Below the pieces are notes generated by a model. The model saw only the letters and a program-made list of their open reading frames with translations, ran no database searches and was not told where the DNA came from. Shown one piece after another: positions 27,900-36,786 of a stretch of 64,000 nt of DNA. The position numbers were made by a program, and so were the translations under genes. Each line of letters opens with the position of its first letter. Positions within the stretch are counted from its first letter, which is position 1. This DNA comes from an uncultured Methanomassiliicoccus sp. Its GTDB lineage: Archaea > Thermoplasmatota > Thermoplasmata > Methanomassiliicoccales > Methanomassiliicoccaceae. Location: contig CALUEU010000002.1 of assembly GCA_944319735.1 (NCBI GenBank), positions 1 to 64,000 on the forward strand, read 5' to 3'.

Positions 27900-28406
27900 A
27901 TGGCTAGAAGAGTATCCCCATGGGATGAAATCTTTGGAAGTTTTGACGAAGAATTCGAAGATATGCGCAGACGTATGAACAGCATGTTCTCCAGATATGT
28001 AAAAGAGGACTTTGCAGGAGATGAGCAGCCACTCATATACGGATTCTCAATGAGAGTGGGTCCAGATGGTAAAGCTCAGATACAGGAATTTGGAAACACC
28101 AACTGCAACCAAATTGAAAGCGGCGGAAGAGAACCGTTGACGGACATCGTTGATGAAAAAGACAAAATCAAAGTCATCATCGAGCTGCCAGGAGTAGAGT
28201 TGGAAGACATAGATCTGCATGCAGAAAACAGTATTCTGGACATTTCTGTAGACCGTGAAGACCGCAAATTCGCTAAAAAAGTGCAGTTACCTTCAACAGT
28301 ATCTCCAGATTCTGCTAAGGCCACATATAAAAATGGAGTTTTGACGGTAGTCATGGAAAAAGCTCCCAACAAAGGAACATCAATTAAGATTGAAAAAGAA
28401 GACTAA
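27900..28406 (+). CDS. hsp20: Hsp20/alpha-crystallin family small heat-shock protein
   Basis: Holdase chaperone of 168 residues. The alpha-crystallin domain spans about 75-165: DEKDKIKVIIELPGVELEDIDLHAENSILDISV, then KKVQLPSTVSPDSAKATYKNGVLTVVMEK with the conserved KNGVLTV motif. The N-terminus (MARRVSPWDEIFGSFDEEFEDMRRRMNSMF) is an amphipathic assembly region. It starts four bases after cdc48 with GAGGTG upstream. Confidence 0.95.
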   Translation: MARRVSPWDEIFGSFDEEFEDMRRRMNSMFSRYVKEDFAGDEQPLIYGFSMRVGPDGKAQIQEFGNTNCNQIESGGREPLTDIVDEKDKIKVIIELPGVELEDIDLHAENSILDISVDREDRKFAKKVQLPSTVSPDSAKATYKNGVLTVVMEKAPNKGTSIKIEKED

Positions 28407-28413
28407 ACCCCTT

Positions 28414-28434
28414 TCAACCTTTTTCATTTTTTAG
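28414..28434 (+). terminator. oligo-T terminator after hsp20
   Basis: A pyrimidine-rich run with TTTTTCATTTTTT at about 28420-28432 follows the hsp20 stop within 30 bases. Oligo-T tracts of this kind end archaeal transcripts. There is no hairpin. Confidence 0.5.
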
Positions 28435-28502
28435 AATTTTACAGTATCGAAGATGAAATCTCCAGACCAAGGTATTTCTAGAAGTTCGCATCTGTAGAAC
28501 TG

Positions 28503-29489
28503 ATGACTAGAGAGGAGGCTATTGAATCAGTAAGAGCTATGCTTACACGTGCACAATTCGAAGTGTCAAAGCCTCTTCCTATGAGGGGTACACGGTTCGA
28601 CATTGTCGCAAGAAGAGGAGAAACTCTGATTATTATCAAAGTTCTAAGCAATGTTGATGCATTTTCAAAAGATAATGCCGAAGAATTTCTCTGCATAGGC
28701 CAGGCTTTAGGAGCTTCTCCGATTTTGATAGGAGAACGTTCAGGATCTGGAGAGATAGAATCTGGTATAATTTACTCCAGATTTGGAATTCCCATAATCT
28801 CCGTAGGAACTCTTTCAGACTATATCATTGAAGATGTACCTCCGCTGATATTTGCAGCATCTGGTGGATTCTATGTAAAAATAGACAGCGAACTCATGCA
28901 TAAGATCAGAGAAGAGAGGAATATTTCTCTTGGAACTCTGGCTGAGATTGCAGGGGTGTCACGTCGTACAATCCAGATGTATGAAGGTGGAATGGGGGCG
29001 ATGATTGATGCCGCGCTGAGGCTAGAAGAATATCTGGATCAGCCGATATTGATGCCAATAGATCCATTTGCTCCAGTGCAGAAATCAAAGATATCACAAA
29101 AGAAAGAAATCACAGCTCCTGCCCCGCAGCCTGCAGCTCAGGACATGTTTACCAAGGAAGTATTCAACACACTGTCGACTATGGGATTTTCAGTAACTCC
29201 AGTGACTAGAAGCCCATTTGAGGCTTTGGCTCAAGACAGTCAAATCTTGATACTTACAGCACTTGGCAAAGATGAAAGCAGCATACTTTCTAAAGCGGCT
29301 AGCGTTTCTGACATTTCAAGAGTTACAGGAAGATGCTCCGTAGTCATTATAGAAAGAGGCAGAGGCCGAGAAAGCATCGGTGGTACTCCGTTGATAGACC
29401 GTGAAGAACTCAACAGCATCGATGAAACTTATGTTCTATACGACATTGTAAGCTCAAGGAGCGACAGCAATGAGACAAATAAAGGTTGA
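28503..29489 (+). CDS. putative HTH-type transcriptional regulator (archaeal COG1395-like)
   Basis: This 328-residue protein is typical of a conserved archaeal family. The N-terminal 120 residues resemble a nuclease-like fold without clear catalytic purpose (RGTRFDIVARRGETLIIIKVL). A Cro/C1-type helix-turn-helix follows at about 135-190 (IREERNISLGTLAEIAGVSRRTIQMYE). The C-terminal 120 residues repeat an N-domain-like fold. The target genes are unknown. It overlaps the next gene by 20 bases, so the two are probably co-translated. Confidence 0.85.
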   Translation: MTREEAIESVRAMLTRAQFEVSKPLPMRGTRFDIVARRGETLIIIKVLSNVDAFSKDNAEEFLCIGQALGASPILIGERSGSGEIESGIIYSRFGIPIISVGTLSDYIIEDVPPLIFAASGGFYVKIDSELMHKIREERNISLGTLAEIAGVSRRTIQMYEGGMGAMIDAALRLEEYLDQPILMPIDPFAPVQKSKISQKKEITAPAPQPAAQDMFTKEVFNTLSTMGFSVTPVTRSPFEALAQDSQILILTALGKDESSILSKAASVSDISRVTGRCSVVIIERGRGRESIGGTPLIDREELNSIDETYVLYDIVSSRSDSNETNKG

Positions 29490-30153
29490 AAATTCAATTG
29501 TAACAATATTGCCTGCCGTGAAAGGATTAGTATCTGATTCCGAAAAGGTAGTGAATGCTGTAGAACGTGTATCTCCAGATGTAATTGCAGTTTCTATTTC
29601 CAAAGAAGAATTAGCTGGCTTAAAGGATATGGAGCCCACGGATGAAATAGAATTGAATGATATCGAGATAGTCTATGCTGCCATGCTGGAAGAATTTGGA
29701 GAGGTTGCTACTCCTTCTCCTTACCTAGTATCAGCGCTGAATGTTGCAGTCTCGCATGACATACCGATTCTTCCGATTGACATGAATGATGAAGTTTATA
29801 CTGAATCATATTGCAGAAATGTCAAAACAATGGAGATGCTTAAAGAGTCAAGAAGAGCAAAGGGATTGCTGAGAAAAAGGAGTAAATTTGACTTTTCATC
29901 TCCTGAAGCATTTGCTATATCTTGGGATGCAGTAGTAAATAAAAAAGGCTTCAGAGCGCTTGAAACAGAAAGAGAGTCTCACATGGCATCAGTTATTAAA
30001 GCACTCTGTAGAACATACGACAATATCCTTGCGGTAATTGAAGTAGAACGAGCAGATGCTGTTATTTCCAACTTAAATGAAGATTCTTGTGCTGAATGTC
30101 AGGAACTTTCAGATGTCATTGACATCAATAAAGAAATAAAAGAGACTGTCTGA
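29470..30153 (+). CDS. conserved hypothetical protein, weakly TraB-like
   Basis: I do not firmly recognise this 227-residue protein. The N-terminal layout (strand ILPAVKG, helix SDSEKVVNAVERVSPDVIAVSISKEELAGL, then SALNVAVSHDIPILPID) resembles the start of TraB/PrgY-type proteins, which are also found in archaea, but the matching membrane region is missing. The C-terminus ends with a Cys pair CAECQEL. It overlaps the HTH regulator by 20 bases and has GGAG just upstream of its ATG, so it is likely a functional partner of that regulator. Confidence 0.55.
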   Translation: MRQIKVENSIVTILPAVKGLVSDSEKVVNAVERVSPDVIAVSISKEELAGLKDMEPTDEIELNDIEIVYAAMLEEFGEVATPSPYLVSALNVAVSHDIPILPIDMNDEVYTESYCRNVKTMEMLKESRRAKGLLRKRSKFDFSSPEAFAISWDAVVNKKGFRALETERESHMASVIKALCRTYDNILAVIEVERADAVISNLNEDSCAECQELSDVIDINKEIKETV

Positions 30154-30154
30154 T

Positions 30155-30769
30155 TTACCAATCAGACAACCATTCTCTTATAGAATTCAAAACTATGTCA
30201 TCCCTTACAGAGATCATTTTTGCGATGTCATTCATGCTACATTCTGGATGCAGTATGAACTCGTGAATTATTTTTCTAACCATGTAATCTGGAATTGAAG
30301 AAGTAGTCTCTCTTGCACATTGCAGAAGCCTTTCTTTCTCTGCCAGAAGCTCTTCCCGCCTGGCATTTAATATACTGAGCTCATCTTCGATCTTTTTCAT
30401 ATGTTCTCTCAACTCAGAGACATCCTGTGATTCACCTGCACTAGCCAAATCTTCTTCTGTTTGATCGCCAGAGATCAATTCAGCATTGAATAAATTCGGT
30501 CTTAGATCAACCACTATGCTGAATGTCTGAACAGGGTAGTATTTTCTTCTCTGTGGCCCTTTCAAATCACTTTTTTCTGTATACGATTCCACTAAACCAT
30601 TTTCTTCCAGAACCTTAAGATGTTTCACAACAGCCTGCTGACTGATTCCTAATTCTTTAGATAATTGAAGGGGATAGTGGGGTTCTCTAACTAATGCTTC
30701 CAAGATCTGCCGCCGTGCAGGATTTTCTATAACAGACAATACTGAATCGAGATCTCCCATATCATTCAT
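30155..30769 (-). CDS. ArsR-type winged-helix regulator with coiled coil
   Basis: Residues about 8-75 form an ArsR-like winged helix (ENPARRQILEALV...LSKELGISQQAVVKHLKVLEENGLVES). A long coiled coil (about 115-155, ELREHMKKIEDELSILNARREELLAEKERLL) and a second helical, possibly winged domain at the C-terminus (HPECSMNDIAKMISVRDDIVLNSIREWL) follow. No metal-binding Cys set is evident, so a metal sensor role is unsupported. Its promoter region holds a GTTGTATAC half-site that also forms a palindrome at 25540-25562, which hints at self-regulation and a distant target. Confidence 0.85.
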   Translation of the reverse strand: MNDMGDLDSVLSVIENPARRQILEALVREPHYPLQLSKELGISQQAVVKHLKVLEENGLVESYTEKSDLKGPQRRKYYPVQTFSIVVDLRPNLFNAELISGDQTEEDLASAGESQDVSELREHMKKIEDELSILNARREELLAEKERLLQCARETTSSIPDYMVRKIIHEFILHPECSMNDIAKMISVRDDIVLNSIREWLSDW

Positions 30770-30785
30770 CTCTATGTAACTATGA

Positions 30786-30794
30786 GTTGTATAC
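30786..30794. promoter_or_regulatory. GTTGTATAC half-site upstream of the ArsR-type gene
   Basis: GTTGTATACTT occurs 16 bases before the ArsR-type start codon, and a looser ATTGTATAT lies at about 30817-30825. The identical GTTGTATACTT occurs in the palindrome at 25540-25562. This is consistent with binding by the adjacent regulator. Confidence 0.4.
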
Positions 30795-30886
30795 TTAGTA
30801 TTTATTTATTTCTTATATTGTATATGATCTTGCGTAGACCCAGCGGAAGGAATAGCTACAAATATAGTACGGCTATTTGACAATTA

Positions 30887-31939
30887 ATGCCTGGAGAGCT
30901 TGTAGAAGACAGTGTAATAATTAAGGATTCAGCTGAAGCTAGTACAATCTACAACAAGGGGTGTTATGGATATCCCATATCAGGCGGAGGTCTTGAACTT
31001 GATCTGATGGAAGCCTCATATCTCGTCGAGTCAAACCGATTGGAAGTTGTAAGCAATGGCAGTTCTATAGCATTAGAAGACTTGATCAGAGCTGCATCTT
31101 TGATTCATCGGGACTTTGAGATAGATTATACAGTCTACAGGGATCTAAGACAAAGAGGATACATAGTCAAGTCAGGAGGAGATTTTAATTTCCGTTTATT
31201 TCCAAGAGGCGGGACTCCAAATAATTCACAGACTAAAAGCTGGGTCATGTCTGTAAGTGAACGCGCACTTTTTCAGATCGAGCCTTATGTGGCAAATATC
31301 GAACAAGCAGATCAAACGAGAAAAGAGCTCTTGACAGGTGTTGTTGACGAAGAAGGTGACATCACATACTACCACCCATCAAAGGCTGAACCTAAAGGAA
31401 ATGTAAATGTAAAATGGGAAGGGGAACCAGCTTTAGCATCATTGATGGAAGACCGTGTTCTTGTGTTTGATCAAAAATCTGCAGAAAAACTGCAAGATCA
31501 CGGACATTATGGAAAACAAACCGGAGCTGTGCTTCAATTATCATTGATAGAAGCAGCACATCTAATGGAAAAGGGGTGGCTGGAAGTCATTAGGATTGCT
31601 TCTAACCGGAGGATAAATACAGACCGTTTTAAAAAACGGGCCATCAAGTTCCAACCCGACTTTGACCTTAGATTGGCTGTGTATAATGATCTTCGGTCCA
31701 GATCATTGATTGTAAAAACCGGATTCAAATATGGATCTCATTTCAGAGTGTATGATGATGATCCTGAAAAAACTCATGCTAGGTGGCTGGTTCATTCAAT
31801 ACCGACCGATTATGAAACCATATGGCCGGAAATGTCTAGAGCAGTCAGGCTTGCACATGGCGTGAAAAAAGAAATTTTATTTGCCAGAGTCTCATCTGAA
31901 AAAATAGACTATATAAAATTAATAAGAGTTAGGCCTTAA
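30887..31939 (+). CDS. endA: tRNA-splicing endonuclease, alpha2 type
   Basis: Cuts archaeal pre-tRNA introns at bulge-helix-bulge sites. At 350 residues it is the double-length form that works as a homodimer. The C-terminal unit has the catalytic region YNDLRSRSLIVKTGFKYGSHF, then RVY (Tyr), KTHARWLVH (His) and KKEILFARV (Lys). The N-terminal unit has the same fold (YRDLRQRGYIVKSGGDFNF) but replaces the Tyr and His positions (RLF, NSQTKSW), so it is a structural, inactive copy. It is followed directly by tRNA-Val on the same strand. Confidence 0.92.
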   Translation: MPGELVEDSVIIKDSAEASTIYNKGCYGYPISGGGLELDLMEASYLVESNRLEVVSNGSSIALEDLIRAASLIHRDFEIDYTVYRDLRQRGYIVKSGGDFNFRLFPRGGTPNNSQTKSWVMSVSERALFQIEPYVANIEQADQTRKELLTGVVDEEGDITYYHPSKAEPKGNVNVKWEGEPALASLMEDRVLVFDQKSAEKLQDHGHYGKQTGAVLQLSLIEAAHLMEKGWLEVIRIASNRRINTDRFKKRAIKFQPDFDLRLAVYNDLRSRSLIVKTGFKYGSHFRVYDDDPEKTHARWLVHSIPTDYETIWPEMSRAVRLAHGVKKEILFARVSSEKIDYIKLIRVRP

Positions 31940-31953
31940 ACTCTTCCCAAAGC

Positions 31954-31962
31954 ATATAAATA
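31954..31962 (+). promoter_or_regulatory. TATA box of tRNA-Val
   Basis: ATATAAATA lies 28-36 bases before the first base of tRNA-Val, the usual archaeal TATA spacing. Confidence 0.55.
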
Positions 31963-31989
31963 TCGTCAGATATTGTGGAAATAAAATAA

Positions 31990-32062
31990 GGACTCGTGGT
32001 CTAGTGGTTATGACGTCTCCTTCACACGGAGAAGATCGCCGATTCGAATTCGGCCGAGTCCA
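31990..32062 (+). tRNA. tRNA-Val (CAC)
   Basis: Acceptor GGACTCG (31990-31996) pairs with CGAGTCC (32055-32061), discriminator A at 32062. The anticodon stem is TCTCC/GGAGA with loop TTCACAC, anticodon CAC at 32023-32025. The T loop TTCGAAT is standard. The CCA end is not encoded. No intron. Confidence 0.95.
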
Positions 32063-32073
32063 CTTCATGTTTT

Positions 32074-32787
32074 TTACCATTCTTTGTTGTAATAAGGGCA
32101 CTTTTCTTTAATACATTCCTTATTTCTTTCACTAAAATCACATATCAATTTGTCAGTCTTCTCCATCTGGATATCCAGATTTGAAGATACAAAATCAATA
32201 GCTGCGTTTAGTGCAATGAAAGAGTCCCTTTTGCAGCATCTGGGTCCGCCGAACTTGCCGATTTCAATGAGGCATATGCCGGTAAGAGTGTTTACCAGCC
32301 CCCACTCTTCTTCACTATATGGTGTGGATTTGGAGATTATGCTATAAAACGCCCCGCAGCTTACGGCAGCACCGCATGATCCCAGATATCCACAGGCACC
32401 CGGCGGCACCTGCTTTCCTCTTTTTTCCATCTCTTCCAGACATGAAAATAAATCAACACTGCCTCCAGAATTATTATACGCAGCAAGCAGCGAAGCACCT
32501 ACCAGAATGTGATGCTTAACATCATGCATCCTGACTGCAGGATTTTTCATGATTGCGATTGCAATATCATAGGGATTCTTTGAGTTTGAATTAAGGCAGG
32601 TTGTTTTTATGATATTTATCGCCTGATTGTTGTAGCACTCCTTGCAGACGCTGTGTCCGTTAGCACAGGAGCCTTCGCAGTTAAATTCCATACCGCATAC
32701 TGAGCAGACAGATGTTTCTGGAGTATTCTTGTACAGTATGGGTTCTCCACAGACAAAGCAGGTGTTCAGGCTTAACAGATCGGTCAT
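32074..32787 (-). CDS. Cys-rich DUF5714-type protein
   Basis: The family resembles DUF5714, seen in methanogens and anaerobes, with no established function known to me. The start is ATG 32787, with GGAGG six bases upstream; ATG 32808 is a less likely alternative. The N-terminal 45 residues form a zinc-ribbon-like module (CFVCGEP...CSVCGMEFNCEGSC...CKEC). The central part has PPGACGYLGSCGAAVSCG and GGPRCCKRDS, a Cys/Gly pattern suggestive of metal or cofactor binding. A final CIKEKCPYY adds more Cys. It is single, converging on tRNA-Val. Confidence 0.7.
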   Translation of the reverse strand: MTDLLSLNTCFVCGEPILYKNTPETSVCSVCGMEFNCEGSCANGHSVCKECYNNQAINIIKTTCLNSNSKNPYDIAIAIMKNPAVRMHDVKHHILVGASLLAAYNNSGGSVDLFSCLEEMEKRGKQVPPGACGYLGSCGAAVSCGAFYSIISKSTPYSEEEWGLVNTLTGICLIEIGKFGGPRCCKRDSFIALNAAIDFVSSNLDIQMEKTDKLICDFSERNKECIKEKCPYYNKEW

Positions 32788-33024
32788 ATTATTCCTCCTT
32801 ATTTTCAAATTAATGAAGTTTTCAGCATACAGTCATGAATCATAATCATGCAATGTTGAATAACAAAGATGATATTCTAAATTGAATTAAACTCTTATTA
32901 ATAAACTATATTATTAATTAATAAAGTTATCTGTTAAATTGTAGTATATAAAGTACAAAAACAACGTTAAACGTATATACCCTCAAACCAGTATGAAAAG
33001 TTGTGAGAGAGTGGGAGGAAGTTT

Positions 33025-34026
33025 ATGGGAAACATTATTGAAGTCAGAGATCTGAAAAAGATTTTTGACAAAGATATTCGTGCAGTTGATGGCGTAAGTT
33101 TTGATGTAAAAGAGGGCGAAATTTTTGGTTTTTTAGGTCCAAACGGTGCTGGAAAATCAACAACAATTTCCATGATCACAACTCTTCTGACACATACCAG
33201 CGGACATATTACAATTGACGGAAAAGATGTTGTAAAATCTGCTACTCAAGTGCGGAAAACAATTGGTTTGGTTCCACAAGCTTTGACAGCTGACGATCAG
33301 CTGTCTGGAAGAGAAAATATGCAGCTCCAGGCTGATCTATATGACGTTCCGAAAGACGTCGCAAAAGAGAGAATAGAAGAGCTGCTTTCAATAGTAAAAC
33401 TACAAGAATCAGCAGATAGACGCGTAGATACATACTCTGGTGGCATGAGGAAAAGATTAGAACTGGCAGAAGGTCTAGTACATCATCCAAAAATATTATT
33501 TTTAGATGAGCCCACATTGGGACTTGACATTCAGACCAGAGAGATCATCTGGGAGTATATCACTGACATAAAAAAGCAAAGCGGAATGACTGTATTTCTA
33601 ACCACGCACTATCTAGAAGAAGCAGAATCACTCTGTGACAGAATTGCAATAATAGACAGAGGAAAAATAATAGTCATTGGTACACCTGATGAATTGAAGG
33701 CTTCACTAGGTGGAGATTTGATTGAGATTGAAGTTCATGATTCTCAAGAATGCAAGACGTCGCTTGAATCAATACCTGGAATAGACAATATTGAGTATAA
33801 AGATGGAAAATATATACTCCGAACTCCAAATGGTGATGAAGTTATGGAGTCCGTCTTGAACAAGATAGCTGAGGAAAGATGGAAGATTAAATACATATCA
33901 CTCCAAAAGCCTAGCATGAACCAGGTATTCCTAAAATACACTGGAAAATCACTAAGAGATGATACTACGAAGACGGATAAATTTGCTGCAAGGGCCGCAA
34001 TAGCACAGAATCGCAGAAGGCGATAA
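33025..34026 (+). CDS. ABC exporter ATP-binding protein (DrrA-like)
   Basis: ATPase of an ABC-2 export system. Walker A GPNGAGKST (about 38-46), signature YSGGMRKRLELA (about 139-150), Walker B ILFLDEPTLGLD and the H-loop TTHYLEEAE are intact. The C-terminal 100 residues match the DrrA-type regulatory extension, ending in a basic tail. GGAGG lies six bases before ATG 33025. The permease follows one base after the stop. The cargo is unknown; drug, lipid or glycan export are all possible. Confidence 0.93.
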   Translation: MGNIIEVRDLKKIFDKDIRAVDGVSFDVKEGEIFGFLGPNGAGKSTTISMITTLLTHTSGHITIDGKDVVKSATQVRKTIGLVPQALTADDQLSGRENMQLQADLYDVPKDVAKERIEELLSIVKLQESADRRVDTYSGGMRKRLELAEGLVHHPKILFLDEPTLGLDIQTREIIWEYITDIKKQSGMTVFLTTHYLEEAESLCDRIAIIDRGKIIVIGTPDELKASLGGDLIEIEVHDSQECKTSLESIPGIDNIEYKDGKYILRTPNGDEVMESVLNKIAEERWKIKYISLQKPSMNQVFLKYTGKSLRDDTTKTDKFAARAAIAQNRRRR

Positions 34027-34027
34027 A

Positions 34028-34837
34028 ATGTCTGAGTTGAGAACCTATGCTAGACAGACTTTTGCTCTTACAGGAAGAGAATTAAAACACTGGTATAGAA
34101 GCAAGATGCAGATTTTCATGGCATTGATTCAGCCAATCATCTGGCTGGGACTTTTTGGCTTTGCAATGAATGGTTTTATTAATTCAGCTATGGAGCAAGT
34201 GGGTCAGGAAATTGACTACATGAGCTTTTTGATTATCGGACTCGTAATCATTACCGCTTTAACGACTTCCATGAATGCAGGAATGTCTGTCATATGGGAC
34301 AGGAGATTTGGATTCCTTGAAAAATTGAAAGCGGCTCCTGTACCAAGGGGTGTTATCCCACTTTCTAAAGTTTTATCTACAACGATTAAAGCAATTGTTC
34401 AGTCTTTATTAATCTTGGTTATTGGACTTGCATTCGGATTGAAATTTGTAGCTGGATTCAACGTATTAGATTTTACAATATTGATTCTGATTGTTGCAAT
34501 GGTTGCTCTTACATTCTCTTCAATATTTGTTGCACTTGGACTCGTAATCAAGAATCAAGATGTGCTGATGGGCGTAAACATGCTTCTGAATCTTCCTTTG
34601 ATGTTCGCATCGGGTGTCCTGTTTCCGACAGCTTCATTCCCTGAAGCATTAAAAGTTATAGCAAACGTAAATCCGCTCACATATGCTGCAGATGCTGCTA
34701 GAAGAGTGTCTGTAGGAGATGTGATGATTTCAATACCCAATATAAGCCTGGGAATGGATTTACTGCTGCTATTCATAGTAGCAATAACGATTACAGCACT
34801 GGGCATGTTTTTCGCAAGACGCGGTTTAAGGGCTTAA
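34028..34837 (+). CDS. ABC-2 type exporter permease
   Basis: Integral membrane partner of the preceding ATPase: 269 residues with about six membrane helices and the ABC-2 family segments (LIQPIIWLGLFGFAMNG near the N-terminus; FEKLKAAPVPRG-like FLEKLKAAPVPRG in the coupling loop; PLMFASGVLFPTASFPEALKVIANVNPLTYAADAARR in the C-terminal half). It starts one base after the ATPase stop, so the two are co-expressed. Confidence 0.92.
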   Translation: MSELRTYARQTFALTGRELKHWYRSKMQIFMALIQPIIWLGLFGFAMNGFINSAMEQVGQEIDYMSFLIIGLVIITALTTSMNAGMSVIWDRRFGFLEKLKAAPVPRGVIPLSKVLSTTIKAIVQSLLILVIGLAFGLKFVAGFNVLDFTILILIVAMVALTFSSIFVALGLVIKNQDVLMGVNMLLNLPLMFASGVLFPTASFPEALKVIANVNPLTYAADAARRVSVGDVMISIPNISLGMDLLLLFIVAITITALGMFFARRGLRA

Positions 34838-34929
34838 TCCAATGCCTATTTAAACTGAAACTCTATTTCATTTAAAAACTGGTTTGGTCTTTTACCAAAC
34901 CTACAATCCTACCAATCAGAGATTAGATC

Positions 34930-36786
34930 ATGGAAAGCGAGATTTATCTAGGCCTGCTCGCAATATTCGTCATTGGGATTGGCGCCCAATGGTTAGGAAG
35001 ATTGTTGAGGATTCCCCCGCTTTTAATATTATTACCTGCAGGTCTGATTGCAGGAGGCGTTTTGGGTATAGTAAAACCAGAACAGATCTTTGGAGATCTA
35101 CTGTATCCAGGAGTCACATTTTTAGTTTCTTTATTGCTTTTTCAGAGTGCATTAAAATTACATATTGCAGATCTCCCTTCCGAAAGCCGAAAACCTGTTG
35201 TCAGGCTAACAAGCATAGGACTTTTGATTACAATCTTTGGAACTGCATTGTTGCTGTATTTCCTACTGGATGTAAGTATTGACATGGCTCTTCTTGTGGG
35301 AGCAATTTTAGGAGTTTCAGGCCCTACGGTTATCGGCCCACTGATTAGATCAACTGGATTGAAAAAGAGAGTTGCTAGCGTACTTGAATGGGAAGGTGTC
35401 TTCCTAGACCCAATCGGTGCTACAATAGGCATTGTCATTCTGAATGTTATTCTGTCTGCAGGGCATGCTAGCCCGATTTTGAATCTCGTTGTATGTGCAG
35501 GGTTCGGGATACTTGTTGGCATAATACTCGCTGCCCTGCTTACAATAATACTGTCTAGAAACATGGTTTCCGATACATTGGAAGCTGCAGTATGTTTAAT
35601 GTTCGCGGTTATAGCATTTACATTCTCAGAAGTTGTAGTTCCTGGCTCCGGATTATTTGCATCCACCGTTCTGGGATTCATTTTAGGAAATCAAAAGGCT
35701 GTGTCCATGACCAGCATAAAAGGTTTCGGAATGACCATCGAAGTCCTCATAATTGGAATATTATTCGTTACACTTGGGGCACTGGTACCAATAGACGGAT
35801 TAATTAAGTATATAGTTCCAATTATTATCATATTGGTGTTTGTAGTACTTATCCTTCGCCCACTGGCATCAAGAATTGCATTAGCAGGAACAAAACTTAG
35901 TAAAAAAGAAAAGATGATGATTGCGTTCATGGAACCGAGAGGTATTGTTGCAGCTGCTACGGCCTCTCAATTTTCAGTATCTTTGACACAAGCAGGCATA
36001 GGAAGTGAGTTTTTACTGCCGGTTGTGTTCGGCGTAGTTCTTGGTGCAGGAATAATCTACAGCATAATAGCACTGCCCTTGGCAAGACATCTTGAAGTCA
36101 CAGAGCCTCCAAAACATGGAGTAGGCTTCATCAGCAACAAGATGTGGGCCATAGAGCTTGCAGGAAAACTAAAAGATTTAGGCATTCCGACTTTAGTATT
36201 CGTTACCGATTTTCCAGAACGGATAAATAGTCCACGAAAAGACGTGAAACTTGCCTCAATACATTACAGCATGGATGACATTGATAAGGCAATGGAGGAA
36301 GCTTCACTATCACAACTTATCGTAGTCGCACCGGAAAGCACAGCTGAAAGACTTATAGAGTTTCATGCTTCTGCCAAACTTGGTCGCAGATATGTCATGA
36401 GTCTGCCGCATAACAATGTTGCATATCCTTCGATACTTCATTCTCAGAAAAGAAGCAGAATAGCTTTTTCTCCAAAGCTATCTCAGTATATCATTGAAAG
36501 CGTAATTGAGAGTGGAGGAACGATTGAGATCATGGAAACTCTGGCACCTGGTGATATTGCCTTAGCAATCGTATATGCGAATGGTAATGTAGACATGTCC
36601 CCTGGCGATAAAATTTATTATGCAGACAATTTAAATCCAATTGAAAAAAAGAGACTTGTGAAAAAAGGTTTACCAGTCGTAAGTCCTGGTGATAAAATCA
36701 TTGGAATAAAGAAGCATTATGATTGGACATCAGAGACAAAATTTACAAACGATGTTCCCCAGGATTTATTGGACAATGCGTGTTGA
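34930..36786 (+). CDS. CPA-family cation/proton antiporter with RCK-like tail
   Basis: Monovalent cation/proton antiporter of 618 residues. About 12 membrane segments cover residues 1-395, with the ion-binding region [20 protein letters not shown] and [13 protein letters not shown] at about 135-170. The cytosolic C-terminal 220 residues resemble a TrkA/RCK regulatory module ([38 protein letters not shown]), ending in a TrkA-C-like domain. Na+ versus K+ cannot be read. The gene's last 70 bases overlap the 3' end of cfbB on the other strand. Confidence 0.9.
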   Translation: MESEIYLGLLAIFVIGIGAQWLGRLLRIPPLLILLPAGLIAGGVLGIVKPEQIFGDLLYPGVTFLVSLLLFQSALKLHIADLPSESRKPVVRLTSIGLLITIFGTALLLYFLLDVSIDMALLVGAILGVSGPTVIGPLIRSTGLKKRVASVLEWEGVFLDPIGATIGIVILNVILSAGHASPILNLVVCAGFGILVGIILAALLTIILSRNMVSDTLEAAVCLMFAVIAFTFSEVVVPGSGLFASTVLGFILGNQKAVSMTSIKGFGMTIEVLIIGILFVTLGALVPIDGLIKYIVPIIIILVFVVLILRPLASRIALAGTKLSKKEKMMIAFMEPRGIVAAATASQFSVSLTQAGIGSEFLLPVVFGVVLGAGIIYSIIALPLARHLEVTEPPKHGVGFISNKMWAIELAGKLKDLGIPTLVFVTDFPERINSPRKDVKLASIHYSMDDIDKAMEEASLSQLIVVAPESTAERLIEFHASAKLGRRYVMSLPHNNVAYPSILHSQKRSRIAFSPKLSQYIIESVIESGGTIEIMETLAPGDIALAIVYANGNVDMSPGDKIYYADNLNPIEKKRLVKKGLPVVSPGDKIIGIKKHYDWTSETKFTNDVPQDLLDNAC

